This document shows positions 1 through 7,973 of a stretch of DNA of 39,839 nt, one piece after another. The number at the start of each line of letters is the position of its first letter. Positions within the stretch are counted from its first letter, which is position 1. The DNA comes from an uncultured Prevotella sp. GTDB lineage: Bacteria; Bacteroidota; Bacteroidia; Bacteroidales; Bacteroidaceae. The notes under the pieces were generated by a model. It had not been told where the DNA came from. It ran no database searches and worked only from the letters and a program-made list of their open reading frames with translations. The position numbers were made by a program, and so were the translations under genes. The DNA lies in the NCBI GenBank assembly GCA_900548585.1, contig URLI01000018.1, forward strand, positions 1 to 39,839, given 5' to 3'.

Positions 1-106
1 AGTTGACATTCTCTGTATGCATCGCATCCATGGCCTCCCGCATTGATGCCATCTCTGAAGTCAATCTATTAAACACTTGCGATATGTCCGTAACTTGCTC
101 ATTCAT
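1..106 (-). CDS. N-terminus of an unidentified coiled-coil protein, cut by the window edge
   Basis: Reading leftward from an ATG at 106, 35 codons stay open to the window edge. The translation begins MNEQVTDISQVFNRLTSEMA and continues with heptad-like M/L spacing (SMREAMDAMHTENVN), so it looks like a short N-terminal coiled coil. A TATCTTTG promoter element lies five bases upstream of the ATG, which supports a real gene start and a nearly leaderless message. Such N-terminal coiled coils occur in IS66-type transposases and in many other proteins. There is too little sequence to name a family. Confidence 0.45.
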   Translation of the reverse strand, partial: MNEQVTDISQVFNRLTSEMASMREAMDAMHTENVN

Positions 107-111
107 AAGCA

Positions 112-119
112 CAAAGATA
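112..119 (-). promoter_or_regulatory. Bacteroidota -7 element (TATCTTTG) for the left-edge gene
   Basis: The minus strand reads TATCTTTG, an exact match to the TAnnTTTG consensus of the Bacteroidota housekeeping sigma factor. It ends five bases before the ATG at 106, so transcription would begin at or next to the start codon. Confidence 0.5.
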
Positions 120-268
120 CGAAATATATATGACATATGCAAGCAAATAACTATGTATTTTATTGATAATCAAAGATTTTTCGTATTTCGGATAACTGTA
201 TTCTGGGCGATAGTCAAGTTAGTGCTGAAACAGAATTTGTCATGAACAATATTGCTGAATAGTTACCG

Positions 269-289
269 TAATGACCGATTTGGGTTAAA
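269..289 (+). repeat. Dispersed intergenic element, copy A (TAATGACC..TTTGGGTTAAA)
   Basis: This sequence matches copies at 2053, 12140 and (inverted) 12078. It lies upstream of the aspA promoter, starting 79 bp before the -7 element. The 318 bp between the left-edge gene and aspA hold nothing else that I recognise except the two promoters. Confidence 0.5.
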
Positions 290-347
290 CATTATTAAAT
301 TAACAGAAAACCCCAGACTTTTCCATGTCTGTATTTCTTTTATTGAG

Positions 348-355
348 TAACTTTG
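348..355 (+). promoter_or_regulatory. aspA promoter -7 element (TAACTTTG)
   Basis: TAACTTTG matches TAnnTTTG exactly. It lies about 70 bp before the chosen aspA ATG, giving an untranslated leader of roughly 60 nt. This placement argues against an upstream start at 353, which would overlap the promoter itself. Confidence 0.65.
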
Positions 356-424
356 CAACGCAACCGATTATTATTAATACTATGGGCATCGTCTGGTGCC
401 ATAATTAAACTGAAAAACAATAAA

Positions 425-1843
425 ATGGCAAACGATTCAAAGAAGTTCAGAGTAGAATCTGATTTGTTGGGCGAACTGCAGGTCCCGGCCAATGCTTATT
501 ATGGCGTACAGACCCAACGGGCTATCAACAACTACAAAATCTCAAACAGCAAGATGATGGACTATCCAGAGTTCATCATAGCAATTGCATACGTTAAGAA
601 GGCTGCCGCAATGGCCAACGCCGAACTGGGAGAACTCGACCCGAAGATCGCAGACGCGATATGCCGCGCGGCAGACGAGGTGATCGCAGGAAAGCACTGG
701 GACAACTTCCCCGTTGACATGATGCAGGGCGGAGCAGGCACGTCGGTCAACATGAACGCCAACGAGGTGCTGGCAAACATCGCGCTCGGCATTATGGGAC
801 ATGAGAAGGGCGACTACAAACACTGCTCGCCGAACGACCATGTCAACTGCGGGCAGTCAACAAACGACGCATACCCCACAGCAATACACTATGCCGTCAT
901 ACGAATGAACAAAACACTCGTCAAAAGCCTGGAAAACCTCATAGCAGCGCTGCGCGCAAAGGCAGAGGAGTTCAAGGACGCGGTGAAGATGGGGCGCACA
1001 CAACTTCAGGATGCAGTGCCCATGACATCGGGACAGGAGTTCAACGCATACGCCAACACGCTGCAGGAAGAGGTTGCCAACATAGAGTATAACGTGAACA
1101 TGCTCAAAACAATAAACATGGGCGCGACCGCCATAGGCACCGGACTGAATGCCGTGCCGGGCTACGACGAACTCTGCACACGCCGGCTGAGCGAACTGAC
1201 AGGCGAGAAGTTCGAGAAGGCCTTCGACATGATAGCAGCGACACCCGACACGGGAGCATTCGTAAGCTACTCTGCCGCACTGAAGCGACTGGCAGTGAAA
1301 CTGTCAAAGATATGCAACGACCTGCGCCTGATGGCCTCGGGCCCGCGATGCGGCCTCAACGAGATCAACCTGCCGCCGATGGCGCCAGGGTCCTCAATCA
1401 TGCCGGGCAAGGTGAACCCCGTGATACCAGAAGTGACAAACCAGGTGTGCTTCAAGGTTATCGGCAACGACACCACGGTATGCTTCGCCGCAGAGGCAGG
1501 ACAACTGCAGCTCAACGTCATGGAGCCGGTGATAACGGAATGTATCTTCGAGAGCATGACATGGCTCGGCAAGGCAATGGACACGCTGCGCGAGAAGTGC
1601 ATAAACGGCATCACGGTGAACGCAGAGCACAACCTCAAAATGGTGAAGAACTCCATCGGCATTGTCACCGCGCTGAACCCGTACATCGGCTACAAGAACA
1701 GCACCAAGATTGCCAAGGAAGCGCTCAAGACAGGCAAGAGCCTCGAGGAAGTGGCGCTCGAGAATGGCCTCCTGACCAAGGAGCAACTCGACGATATTCT
1801 CGACCCCAAGGCAATGCTCGAGTCCCACAACAAGATTGGCTGA
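425..1843 (+). CDS. aspA: Aspartate ammonia-lyase (aspartase)
   Basis: This 472-residue protein belongs to the fumarase/aspartase superfamily. It should convert L-aspartate to fumarate and ammonia in the cytoplasm, feeding fumarate reduction to succinate. It starts MANDSKKFRVESDLLGELQV. The first ~15 codons before FRVESDLLGE are lineage-specific. The family signature loop GSSIMPGKVNP is visible at about residues 322-332, with the catalytic serine in the SS pair at 323-324. Other conserved blocks are QGGAGTSVNMNANEV and NCGQSTNDAYPTA. An in-frame start at 353 would add 24 residues but falls inside the -7 promoter element, so the ATG at 425 is preferred. A perfect hairpin follows the gene, so it is probably monocistronic. 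Fumarase is the main alternative, but the N-terminal pattern and loop favour aspartase. Confidence 0.95.
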   Translation: MANDSKKFRVESDLLGELQVPANAYYGVQTQRAINNYKISNSKMMDYPEFIIAIAYVKKAAAMANAELGELDPKIADAICRAADEVIAGKHWDNFPVDMMQGGAGTSVNMNANEVLANIALGIMGHEKGDYKHCSPNDHVNCGQSTNDAYPTAIHYAVIRMNKTLVKSLENLIAALRAKAEEFKDAVKMGRTQLQDAVPMTSGQEFNAYANTLQEEVANIEYNVNMLKTINMGATAIGTGLNAVPGYDELCTRRLSELTGEKFEKAFDMIAATPDTGAFVSYSAALKRLAVKLSKICNDLRLMASGPRCGLNEINLPPMAPGSSIMPGKVNPVIPEVTNQVCFKVIGNDTTVCFAAEAGQLQLNVMEPVITECIFESMTWLGKAMDTLREKCINGITVNAEHNLKMVKNSIGIVTALNPYIGYKNSTKIAKEALKTGKSLEEVALENGLLTKEQLDDILDPKAMLESHNKIG

Positions 1844-1868
1844 CAAAAGAAAACAAACAACAAAACAA

Positions 1869-1900
1869 GTGGGGCTGTGTCGGAATAGGCACAGCCCCAC
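1869..1900 (+). terminator. Hairpin terminator after aspA
   Basis: An 11-bp perfect stem (GTGGGGCTGTG / CACAGCCCCAC) encloses a 10-nt loop, starting 26 bp after the aspA stop. There is no strong T-tract, so it may act partly as a 3' stabiliser. Confidence 0.7.
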
Positions 1901-2052
1901 TCGCTTTCACAAACCAGGTGCCAGACGCCTGCGCTCCACCCCACCGCAGGCAGGCATAGCATCCGGGGCAGACAGCAACGAGGCGGAGGACGGCATACGC
2001 GCGGATACCGGCAATGCTTTTCCCATTTCATATTGGCTGCCATCCCGGGCTA

Positions 2053-2073
2053 TAATGACCAGTTGGGGTAAAA
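2053..2073 (+). repeat. Dispersed intergenic element, copy B
   Basis: TAATGACCAGTTGGGGTAAA closely matches copies at 269 and 12140. It begins 58 bp upstream of the sufS -7 element, compared with 79 bp in the aspA case, a difference of 21 bp or two helical turns. The rest of the 355-bp aspA-sufS gap contains only the terminator and the sufS promoter. Confidence 0.5.
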
Positions 2074-2110
2074 AAAATGGCACATTGTTGTCCCCCTCGC
2101 CAAAAAACGC

Positions 2111-2118
2111 TATATTTG
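2111..2118 (+). promoter_or_regulatory. sufS promoter -7 element (TATATTTG)
   Basis: TATATTTG fits TAnnTTTG and is followed by CA, like other promoters in this window. It implies a leader of about 75 nt before sufS. Confidence 0.6.
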
Positions 2119-2198
2119 CAACCGTGAAAGGCGCGGCGCGGCAATGTGTGCCGGCAACGCTCCCTTCATTGGTCTGACATTCAAATCAAATCAGTAAA

Positions 2199-3452
2199 AT
2201 GTACGATATAAACAAGGCAAGGGAGGACTTCCCTATTCTGAGCCGCGAGGTGTATGGCAAGCCGCTGGTATATTTAGACAATGCCGCCACGACGCAGAAG
2301 CCGCGCAAGGTGGTCGATGCAATGGTCGAGGAGTACTACAACGTCAATGCCAACGTCCACCGGGGCGTGCATTACCTCTCGCAGCAGGCAACCGACCTCC
2401 ACGAGGCGGCGCGCGAGCGTGTGCGCCGGTTCATAAACGCCGGGGACACCGGGGAGGTGATATTCACGCGCGGCACCACCGAGAGCCTGAACTTAGTGGC
2501 GTCGTCGTTCGCAGAGCGGTTTATGAAAGAGGGCGACGAGGTCATCGTCTCAGCCATGGAACACCATTCCAACATCGTGCCGTGGCAACTGCAGGCCGAG
2601 AGGCGCGGTATACGCCTGCGCGTGATACCCATGACAGACGACGGGCGGCTTAGCATCGACGACTACGGGCGGCTCTTTTCCAGCCGCACCAAGATTGTCA
2701 GCGTGGCACATGTGAGCAACGTGCTCGGGACGGTGAACCCCGTGGGCGACATAATACGCATTGCCCACGAGCACGGCGTGCCAGTGATGATAGACGGTGC
2801 GCAGAGCGCGCCGCACTTCAAGGTTGACGTGCAGCAGCTCGGCTGCGACTTCTTCGCTTTCTCGGGACACAAGATGTACGGGCCCACGGGTGTCGGCGTG
2901 CTTTACGGCAAGGAGCGGTGGCTCGAGGAGATGCCGCCATACCAGGGCGGAGGGGAGATGATAGACCGCGTCACATTCGGGCATACCACCTTCGAGCGGC
3001 TGCCCTTCAAGTTCGAGGCCGGCACGCCGGACTACGTTGCCACACACGGCCTGGCATGTGCCATAGACTACATCGAGTCGCTCGGAATGGACAGCATTTC
3101 CGCCCACGAGCAGGAACTGACACGCTATGCCATGGAGCGGCTCTCCGCCATAGACGGAATGAAAATCTACGGCGTGCCACCCACCAGCGCGGCGGCGGAA
3201 CACGATGCGGTAGTCTCGTTCAACCTCTTCAGCGGCGGCACGTCAGACCGGCAACTAATCCACCACCTCGATGTCGGCACCCTGCTCGACCGCCTCGGCA
3301 TCGCCGTGCGCACCGGGCACCACTGCGCCCAGCCGCTCATGGACCGCCTCGGCATACTCGGGACGGTGCGCGCATCATTCGCCCTTTACAACACCTTTGA
3401 GGAGGTGGATGCCCTGGCGGATGGAATTGCACGCGTGGTGAAAATGTTCTGA
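2199..3452 (+). CDS. sufS: Cysteine desulfurase, SufS type
   Basis: This 417-residue PLP enzyme should remove sulfur from cysteine as a persulfide for iron-sulfur cluster assembly. The start is a plain ATG giving MYDINKAREDFPIL. YLDNAATTQKP at the N-terminus is typical of the SufS (group II) branch. The PLP-binding lysine is in SGHKMYGPTG at residue 225. The catalytic cysteine is in the RTGHHCAQP loop at about residue 376. The length fits SufS (about 405-420). No sufBCD genes are adjacent, so the rest of the SUF system must lie elsewhere. Its own promoter and the gap of about 120 bp to the next gene suggest it is expressed alone. Selenocysteine lyase is a possible secondary activity. Confidence 0.95.
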   Translation: MYDINKAREDFPILSREVYGKPLVYLDNAATTQKPRKVVDAMVEEYYNVNANVHRGVHYLSQQATDLHEAARERVRRFINAGDTGEVIFTRGTTESLNLVASSFAERFMKEGDEVIVSAMEHHSNIVPWQLQAERRGIRLRVIPMTDDGRLSIDDYGRLFSSRTKIVSVAHVSNVLGTVNPVGDIIRIAHEHGVPVMIDGAQSAPHFKVDVQQLGCDFFAFSGHKMYGPTGVGVLYGKERWLEEMPPYQGGGEMIDRVTFGHTTFERLPFKFEAGTPDYVATHGLACAIDYIESLGMDSISAHEQELTRYAMERLSAIDGMKIYGVPPTSAAAEHDAVVSFNLFSGGTSDRQLIHHLDVGTLLDRLGIAVRTGHHCAQPLMDRLGILGTVRASFALYNTFEEVDALADGIARVVKMF

Positions 3453-3533
3453 AAGACGGGCGCGCATGGGAATTTCGGAGGTCAGGATGAAAAAACTTTC
3501 GGCATTAAATTTCCCCCTTTGCATTAAATTTAT

Positions 3534-3541
3534 TATCTTTG
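3534..3541 (+). promoter_or_regulatory. -7 element (TATCTTTG) of the CoA-transferase gene
   Basis: TATCTTTG matches the consensus exactly and lies 31 bp before the ATG, giving a short leader of about 25 nt. Confidence 0.65.
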
Positions 3542-3572
3542 CACCCATAAATTCTTTAACTTAAACTTTACT

Positions 3573-5081
3573 ATGGCATATACACGTATCACGGCTGCGG
3601 AAGCCGCCGCACTTATCAAGAATGACGAGAACATAGGCATGAGCGGATTCACGCCGGCCGGCACAGCAAAGGCAGTAACACGGGAACTGGCCAAGAAGGC
3701 CGAGGCAGAACATGCCGCAGGCCGTCCCTTCAAGGTGGGCCTTTTCACAGGGGCATCGACCGGGCAGAGCACCGACGGCGTGATGACGCAGGCAAAGGCA
3801 ATAAAATACCGCGCGCCATACACCACCAACGGAGACTTCCGCAAGAGCGTCAACGCCGGGGAGATTGCATACAACGACATACACCTCTCGCAAATGGCGC
3901 AGGAACTGCGCTACGGCTTCCTCGGAGACGTAGACTGGGCGATAATCGAAGTGTGCGACATCGAGGAGGTGGGAGACAAGATACGCTGCTACCTGACCGC
4001 CGCAGGAGGCATCGCGCCGACAGTGGTAAGGCTCGCAAAGAAAGGCGTGATACTCGAGCTGAACAGCTTCCACAGCCCCAACGCGAAATACATCCACGAC
4101 GTGTATGAGCCGCTCGACCCGCCATACCGCAAGCCAATCCCAATAGAGCATGTGGGCGACCGCATCGGGAAACCATACATAGAGTTCGATGCAAGCCGGC
4201 TGACTGGTGTCGTTGAGTGTAACCTGCCGGACGAGGCACGCGCATTCAAGGACAGCGACCCGATAACGGACAAGATCGGATACAACGTGGCCGAGTTCCT
4301 CGTCGCAGACATGCACCGTGGAATCATACCTGAGACGTTCCTGCCGCTGCAGAGCGGGGTCGGCTCGACGGCAAACGCAATACTCGGGGCACTGGGACAG
4401 AACAAGCACGTGCCAGACTTCGACGTATATACAGAGGTGATACAGGACGCCGTGGTCGACATGCTGCTCAACGGGCGCGTGAAGAACGCATCGTCATGTT
4501 CGCTGACAGTATCCAACGAATGCCTAAAGCAGATCTACAGCAACATGGACTACTGCCGCAAGCACCTCACGCTGCGCCAGAGCGAGATTTCAAACTCGCC
4601 CGAGGTGATACGCCGGCTCGGGGTGATCGCCATAAACACCGCGATAGAGGTGGACTTATACGGAAACGCAAACTCCACCCACATCAGCGGAACGAGAATG
4701 ATGAACGGCATCGGAGGCTCGGGCGACTTCGAGCGCAACGCCTTCCTCAGTATCTTCACATGCGCATCGACGGCAAAGGGTGGGGTTATTTCATCGATAG
4801 TGCCATTCTGCTCGCACCTCGACCACAGCGAGCACGACGTGAACATCATTGCCACAGAGCAGGGCATCGCGGACCTGCGCGGGAAGAGCCCTTACGAGCG
4901 CGCACAGACAATCATCGAGAACTGCGCACACCCGGACTACAAGCAACTGCTATGGGACTACCTCAAGATTGCAAAGATGGGACAGACACGCCACAACCTC
5001 ACCGCCGCGTTCGCAATGCACGACACGCTGGCACGCAAGGGCGACATGCGCCTCACCGACTTCGCCGAGTATGTGAAATAA
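3573..5081 (+). CDS. Acetyl-CoA hydrolase/transferase, likely succinyl-CoA:acetate CoA-transferase
   Basis: This 502-residue protein belongs to the acetyl-CoA hydrolase/transferase family (Cat1/AarC/ScpC). Such enzymes move CoA between acetate, succinate or propionate. In a succinate-forming anaerobe this links acetate or propionate release to succinyl-CoA. An N-terminal GMSGFTPAGTAKAV nucleotide-loop region is present. The glutamate expected to form the glutamyl-CoA intermediate is in the DVYTEVIQD segment (E288). Conserved glycine-rich segments GVGSTANAI and GIGGSGDFERNA lie on either side of the second domain. It sits just after sufS but has its own promoter, and a strong terminator follows. 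The exact acyl-CoA preference cannot be read from the sequence. Confidence 0.9.
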   Translation: MAYTRITAAEAAALIKNDENIGMSGFTPAGTAKAVTRELAKKAEAEHAAGRPFKVGLFTGASTGQSTDGVMTQAKAIKYRAPYTTNGDFRKSVNAGEIAYNDIHLSQMAQELRYGFLGDVDWAIIEVCDIEEVGDKIRCYLTAAGGIAPTVVRLAKKGVILELNSFHSPNAKYIHDVYEPLDPPYRKPIPIEHVGDRIGKPYIEFDASRLTGVVECNLPDEARAFKDSDPITDKIGYNVAEFLVADMHRGIIPETFLPLQSGVGSTANAILGALGQNKHVPDFDVYTEVIQDAVVDMLLNGRVKNASSCSLTVSNECLKQIYSNMDYCRKHLTLRQSEISNSPEVIRRLGVIAINTAIEVDLYGNANSTHISGTRMMNGIGGSGDFERNAFLSIFTCASTAKGGVISSIVPFCSHLDHSEHDVNIIATEQGIADLRGKSPYERAQTIIENCAHPDYKQLLWDYLKIAKMGQTRHNLTAAFAMHDTLARKGDMRLTDFAEYVK

Positions 5082-5137
5082 TATAGGGCGACGAAACAGG
5101 AACATATTTCCCGGACAGCAACGGGAAAGTATAAATA

Positions 5138-5181
5138 AAAATCATGCCCAAACCACGACACCGTGGTTTGGGCATGATTTC
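5138..5181. terminator. Strong, probably bidirectional hairpin terminator
   Basis: A 17-bp perfect stem (ATCATGCCCAAACCACG and its complement) encloses a 4-nt loop, flanked by A-runs on the left and T-runs on the right. It follows the CoA-transferase and is symmetric enough to work in both directions. Confidence 0.85.
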
Positions 5182-5283
5182 ATTACGCACAATTTTGCAA
5201 GCCACTGCCAGGCAACCACGGCTTACAAGACGGCAATAACTTCATTACATGGAGCAAAGCGCCGGCACGGCACGGAAAAAAGT

Positions 5284-5313
5284 CTCCCCGGGCGATTCTC
5301 ATCGTCCGGGGAG
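5284..5313 (-). terminator. Terminator for the minus-strand lipoprotein gene
   Basis: A 12-bp stem (CTCCCCGGRCGA type, with one G-T pair) encloses a six-base loop. On the minus strand it is followed by ACTTTTTTCC, a T-tract suited to ending transcription arriving from the gene that stops at 5443. The remaining 5314-5442 bases show no gene. Confidence 0.75.
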
Positions 5314-5442
5314 CCGTTATCAATTAAATCATTACTTTAAATAATTTATCAGCTGTAATTCAACAGCCTGTCACATATATATATTTTTAAGTAGATGTAT
5401 TCCATGAAGGCTCATGGTTGGTGCCCGCCGGCACCTTCGCCC

Positions 5443-7218
5443 TCATCTTCTTCTTTTGTCCTTTGGATACATGTTGTTCCTTTTCATCTTGATGTCGCCA
5501 TATTTCGCCCACATGCCCAATGACGTCAGCTTGTTTTCGTTTGCATACCTCCACGCACAACTTTCGTATGCCACCATCGGACCCTTGAACGTTCCCTCAT
5601 AGTGCATCACCTTGTTCAGGTTGTAGCGGTAGGTTGCAGGGCCGGCGAGTCCCTGCTCATCGTCCCGCGCGTTGTAGTACGGCACGCGGTAGTATGTGAT
5701 GTTCAGGAACGGGAAGCGGTATATCTTCCCATTGGCGTCGCGCCCGAAGTTGTCAACAATGTCGTTGGGGCTGGCAATCGATATGTTGGTGCCGTTGCGC
5801 GTGATGAAGAAGGCATTGCAGAAAGAGTTGTTCGGCACTTCCCTGCAAATGGTGGGCACCGGCGCGAACTCATTAAGCAGGTTGGCGTTCTCCCCGAGAA
5901 GTGCTATCTGGTATATCCTGCCCTTGTAGCCATCGAATGTCCTGCTGGCAAGCCACTCGGTATATCCCGTCACCAGCAGTGACGCGCCGCTGGGCAGTAT
6001 TCTCTTTTCCCTGTCGTTATACAGGAACTTTGCCCCGTTCTTCTCGAGGTTGCCCAGGTCAATCACTCCGGACGGTGTCTCCGGCGAGCCATAAACTGAG
6101 CGCACGAGGTAGTAGCCACGGAGGTCTATGTCGTGGTCAGTGGCATTGGTTATCTGGAGTATGCTGCGGTTAACGCTCCTTTTCAGGTTGCTATGGTAAG
6201 CCGATATCACCAAGTCGTGGGCAAGCAGGGGATTTATCTCGTCCTTTTTCTCAAAAAGACAGAAAAAATACGAACCGTTGTTCTCGAAATTAAAACATTT
6301 CCCCCCGGTGTCTCTCGTCACATAGCGTGCTGCCTCGTGCTCTGTGCCTCCGATGCCGACGCTGACGGTGGTTGGTTGCTTCGACTTGTGGTCAAGTATT
6401 GGCGAGAACCACATGAGCAGCGGCTGCGCCTCCTCGCCGGCCCTCACCTCAAAGTTCTTTACCTTGAACCTGATGTTGTCAGTCTGCAACGGGTCTGGGG
6501 TCCACTTGGCGTCTCCACCCTCCGAGTTCAACAGGTCGAGTGTGCCAGTCGTGGAAACGACATCAGAATTCACCACGAAATGGTTTGGACGGGCATTCTC
6601 GTTGATTTTCACCCGTGCGACAATCCAGCTGCCAAACGACTTGAAGTGCAGGAATATGTCGCCACTCTCCCCAATGCGCGTGAGAGGAACATAGAACGGC
6701 AGGTTATACTCGTTTGAAGCAGCATCCACCTCGTCTGCCATTTCTATCCTTATCTGGCCATCCGCCGTCAGACCCGTAGCCCATGCGCCATTATTCACTC
6801 CCGGCTGCTTGCCCATGGCCGCACCGATATATAGGTCTCCGCTTCTTCGGTTGAACCCTGCGGGGATTTTCTGTAAGAACGAGACTTTGTTGTTTTCCTT
6901 GATTAACACTTCTGACTTGACAATCTTTTGCTTATCCCTTTGTTTGAAGCACATATAGACTGGGACTCTCTCTCCCTTTTTCCAGCAAAACTTGATATAG
7001 TTGATCAGTTTGTCATATTGCAGCTCGGTCCTCGTCCCTGGTGATTCCTGAAACATCCCGTCCACTTCGTCGGGATCGAAAGTCCCGATGCCGGAAATCA
7101 CATCATCAGACAGTTCCGCCGCATCTCCCTGCGCGTCACATGGCACGTCGCTTTCCGAGCAACCAGCCAGGAAGCAAAGTACGCCGAAAAGCGTAAATTT
7201 CAAAAACAGTTTTTTCAT
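5443..7218 (-). CDS. Surface lipoprotein with fimbrillin-like region and lamin-tail-like C-terminal domain
   Basis: This 591-residue protein starts MKKLFLKFTLFGVLCFLAGC, a signal peptide ending in a clear lipobox (LAGC, C20). It should be a lipid-anchored envelope protein. Residues of roughly 60-330 resemble Bacteroidota fimbrillin-like proteins, with mixed beta-strands and the HFKSFGSWIVARVK segment typical of these folds. From about residue 340 the pattern VISAYHSN...ILQITNATDHDIDLRGYYLV resembles a lamin-tail (LTD) beta-sandwich, as in other large surface proteins. The frame remains open upstream to 7284, but the lipoprotein start at 7218 is much more convincing. A small acidic protein precedes it by 62 bp and probably shares the transcript. 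Its function is unknown. Adhesion or fimbria-tip roles are inference only. Confidence 0.8.
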   Translation of the reverse strand: MKKLFLKFTLFGVLCFLAGCSESDVPCDAQGDAAELSDDVISGIGTFDPDEVDGMFQESPGTRTELQYDKLINYIKFCWKKGERVPVYMCFKQRDKQKIVKSEVLIKENNKVSFLQKIPAGFNRRSGDLYIGAAMGKQPGVNNGAWATGLTADGQIRIEMADEVDAASNEYNLPFYVPLTRIGESGDIFLHFKSFGSWIVARVKINENARPNHFVVNSDVVSTTGTLDLLNSEGGDAKWTPDPLQTDNIRFKVKNFEVRAGEEAQPLLMWFSPILDHKSKQPTTVSVGIGGTEHEAARYVTRDTGGKCFNFENNGSYFFCLFEKKDEINPLLAHDLVISAYHSNLKRSVNRSILQITNATDHDIDLRGYYLVRSVYGSPETPSGVIDLGNLEKNGAKFLYNDREKRILPSGASLLVTGYTEWLASRTFDGYKGRIYQIALLGENANLLNEFAPVPTICREVPNNSFCNAFFITRNGTNISIASPNDIVDNFGRDANGKIYRFPFLNITYYRVPYYNARDDEQGLAGPATYRYNLNKVMHYEGTFKGPMVAYESCAWRYANENKLTSLGMWAKYGDIKMKRNNMYPKDKRRR

Positions 7219-7280
7219 ATTCGTATTTGTTTTAGTATGATTAGTATAAATATCTTGAAAATCAGGCTGGTAAAAATCCA

Positions 7281-7469
7281 TCACTCACCAACATCTTCCT
7301 CATCCTCATAAGACTCCCATTCATCGAATTCATCCTGTTTGGAATGAAAGCCGCCCCCATGCCCTGTTCCAGGACCAAGATCGCCACCAGTATTAGACCC
7401 TGCCAACAACGCATTTGTCATGCCGACAAAAACGACTCCCACTGCAGGAACAACATACATCTTTTTCAT
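7281..7469 (-). CDS. Small acidic protein, 62 aa, with signal-like N-terminus
   Basis: This short protein begins MKKMYVVPAVGVVFVGMTNA, a hydrophobic signal-like segment, followed by LLAGS. A glycine-rich middle and an acidic tail (DEFDEWESYEDEEDVGE) complete it. Bacteroidota often carry such small proteins, with a MKK.Y..P..EVV start and an acidic end, next to fimbrillin or lipoprotein genes. No function is known to me. It leads the two-gene unit with the large lipoprotein. A TACCTTTG promoter lies about 205 bp upstream, so the leader is long. Confidence 0.65.
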   Translation of the reverse strand: MKKMYVVPAVGVVFVGMTNALLAGSNTGGDLGPGTGHGGGFHSKQDEFDEWESYEDEEDVGE

Positions 7470-7673
7470 AATCTATCTCTTAATAAATGATTTGTTTTAG
7501 TAAATTAATTTTTCCCATCTTCATCAGGTATCAGCCTTGGAGACCAGTCACATGGACATCGCCTCAGTTTCCTTAACAAGTCCCGCACACAACCGTTTTC
7601 ATGAGGTTTTTGCAAATGTCGCTGCGCATGTCTGCGTTGCGCCGTGCTGGCCACTTGTCTTTTCTACGGGTGC

Positions 7674-7681
7674 AAAGGTAA
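7674..7681 (-). promoter_or_regulatory. -7 element (TACCTTTG) for the small protein/lipoprotein unit
   Basis: The minus strand reads TACCTTTG. TTTG (complement of 7705-7708) lies 23 bp upstream as a possible -33 element. This predicts a leader of about 200 nt, inside the 504-bp divergent gap 7470-7973. I see no gene elsewhere in that gap. Confidence 0.5.
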
Positions 7682-7938
7682 GCATCTTCACAATCACCGC
7701 CCAAAACAAAAAATTCCAAAAAGTTATCATTTTGTTTCAATCTGAATGTCGCCATTTACATTATGGCGGGAAATGCCGCTATATGGCAAACGGAACATTC
7801 CTTGCCAACATTTCCACGGCATAAGGAAAAAAGGTGGCTGACAACCAACATGACACAAAATTCTTGTTAATAATTGTAAATTACCCCCCCCTGTATTAAA
7901 TATTTGTTAACACATGGTCAATGTTAGATGTTTTTTAC

Positions 7939-7946
7939 TAAATTTG
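7939..7946 (+). promoter_or_regulatory. -7 element (TAAATTTG) of the AraC-family gene
   Basis: TAAATTTG matches TAnnTTTG and is followed by an ATG at 7974, giving a leader of about 20 nt. It lies downstream of the alternative start at 7914, which argues against that start. Confidence 0.55.
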
Positions 7947-7973
7947 CGAACACCGATTTATAAAAAAACTACT

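Noticed and set aside
3..245. An 80-codon plus-strand frame at the left edge
   Set aside because: It is opposite the better-supported minus-strand gene start and runs through its promoter.
7537..7824. A 95-codon plus-strand frame in the divergent gap
   Set aside because: It overlaps the promoter of the minus-strand unit and shows no family features.
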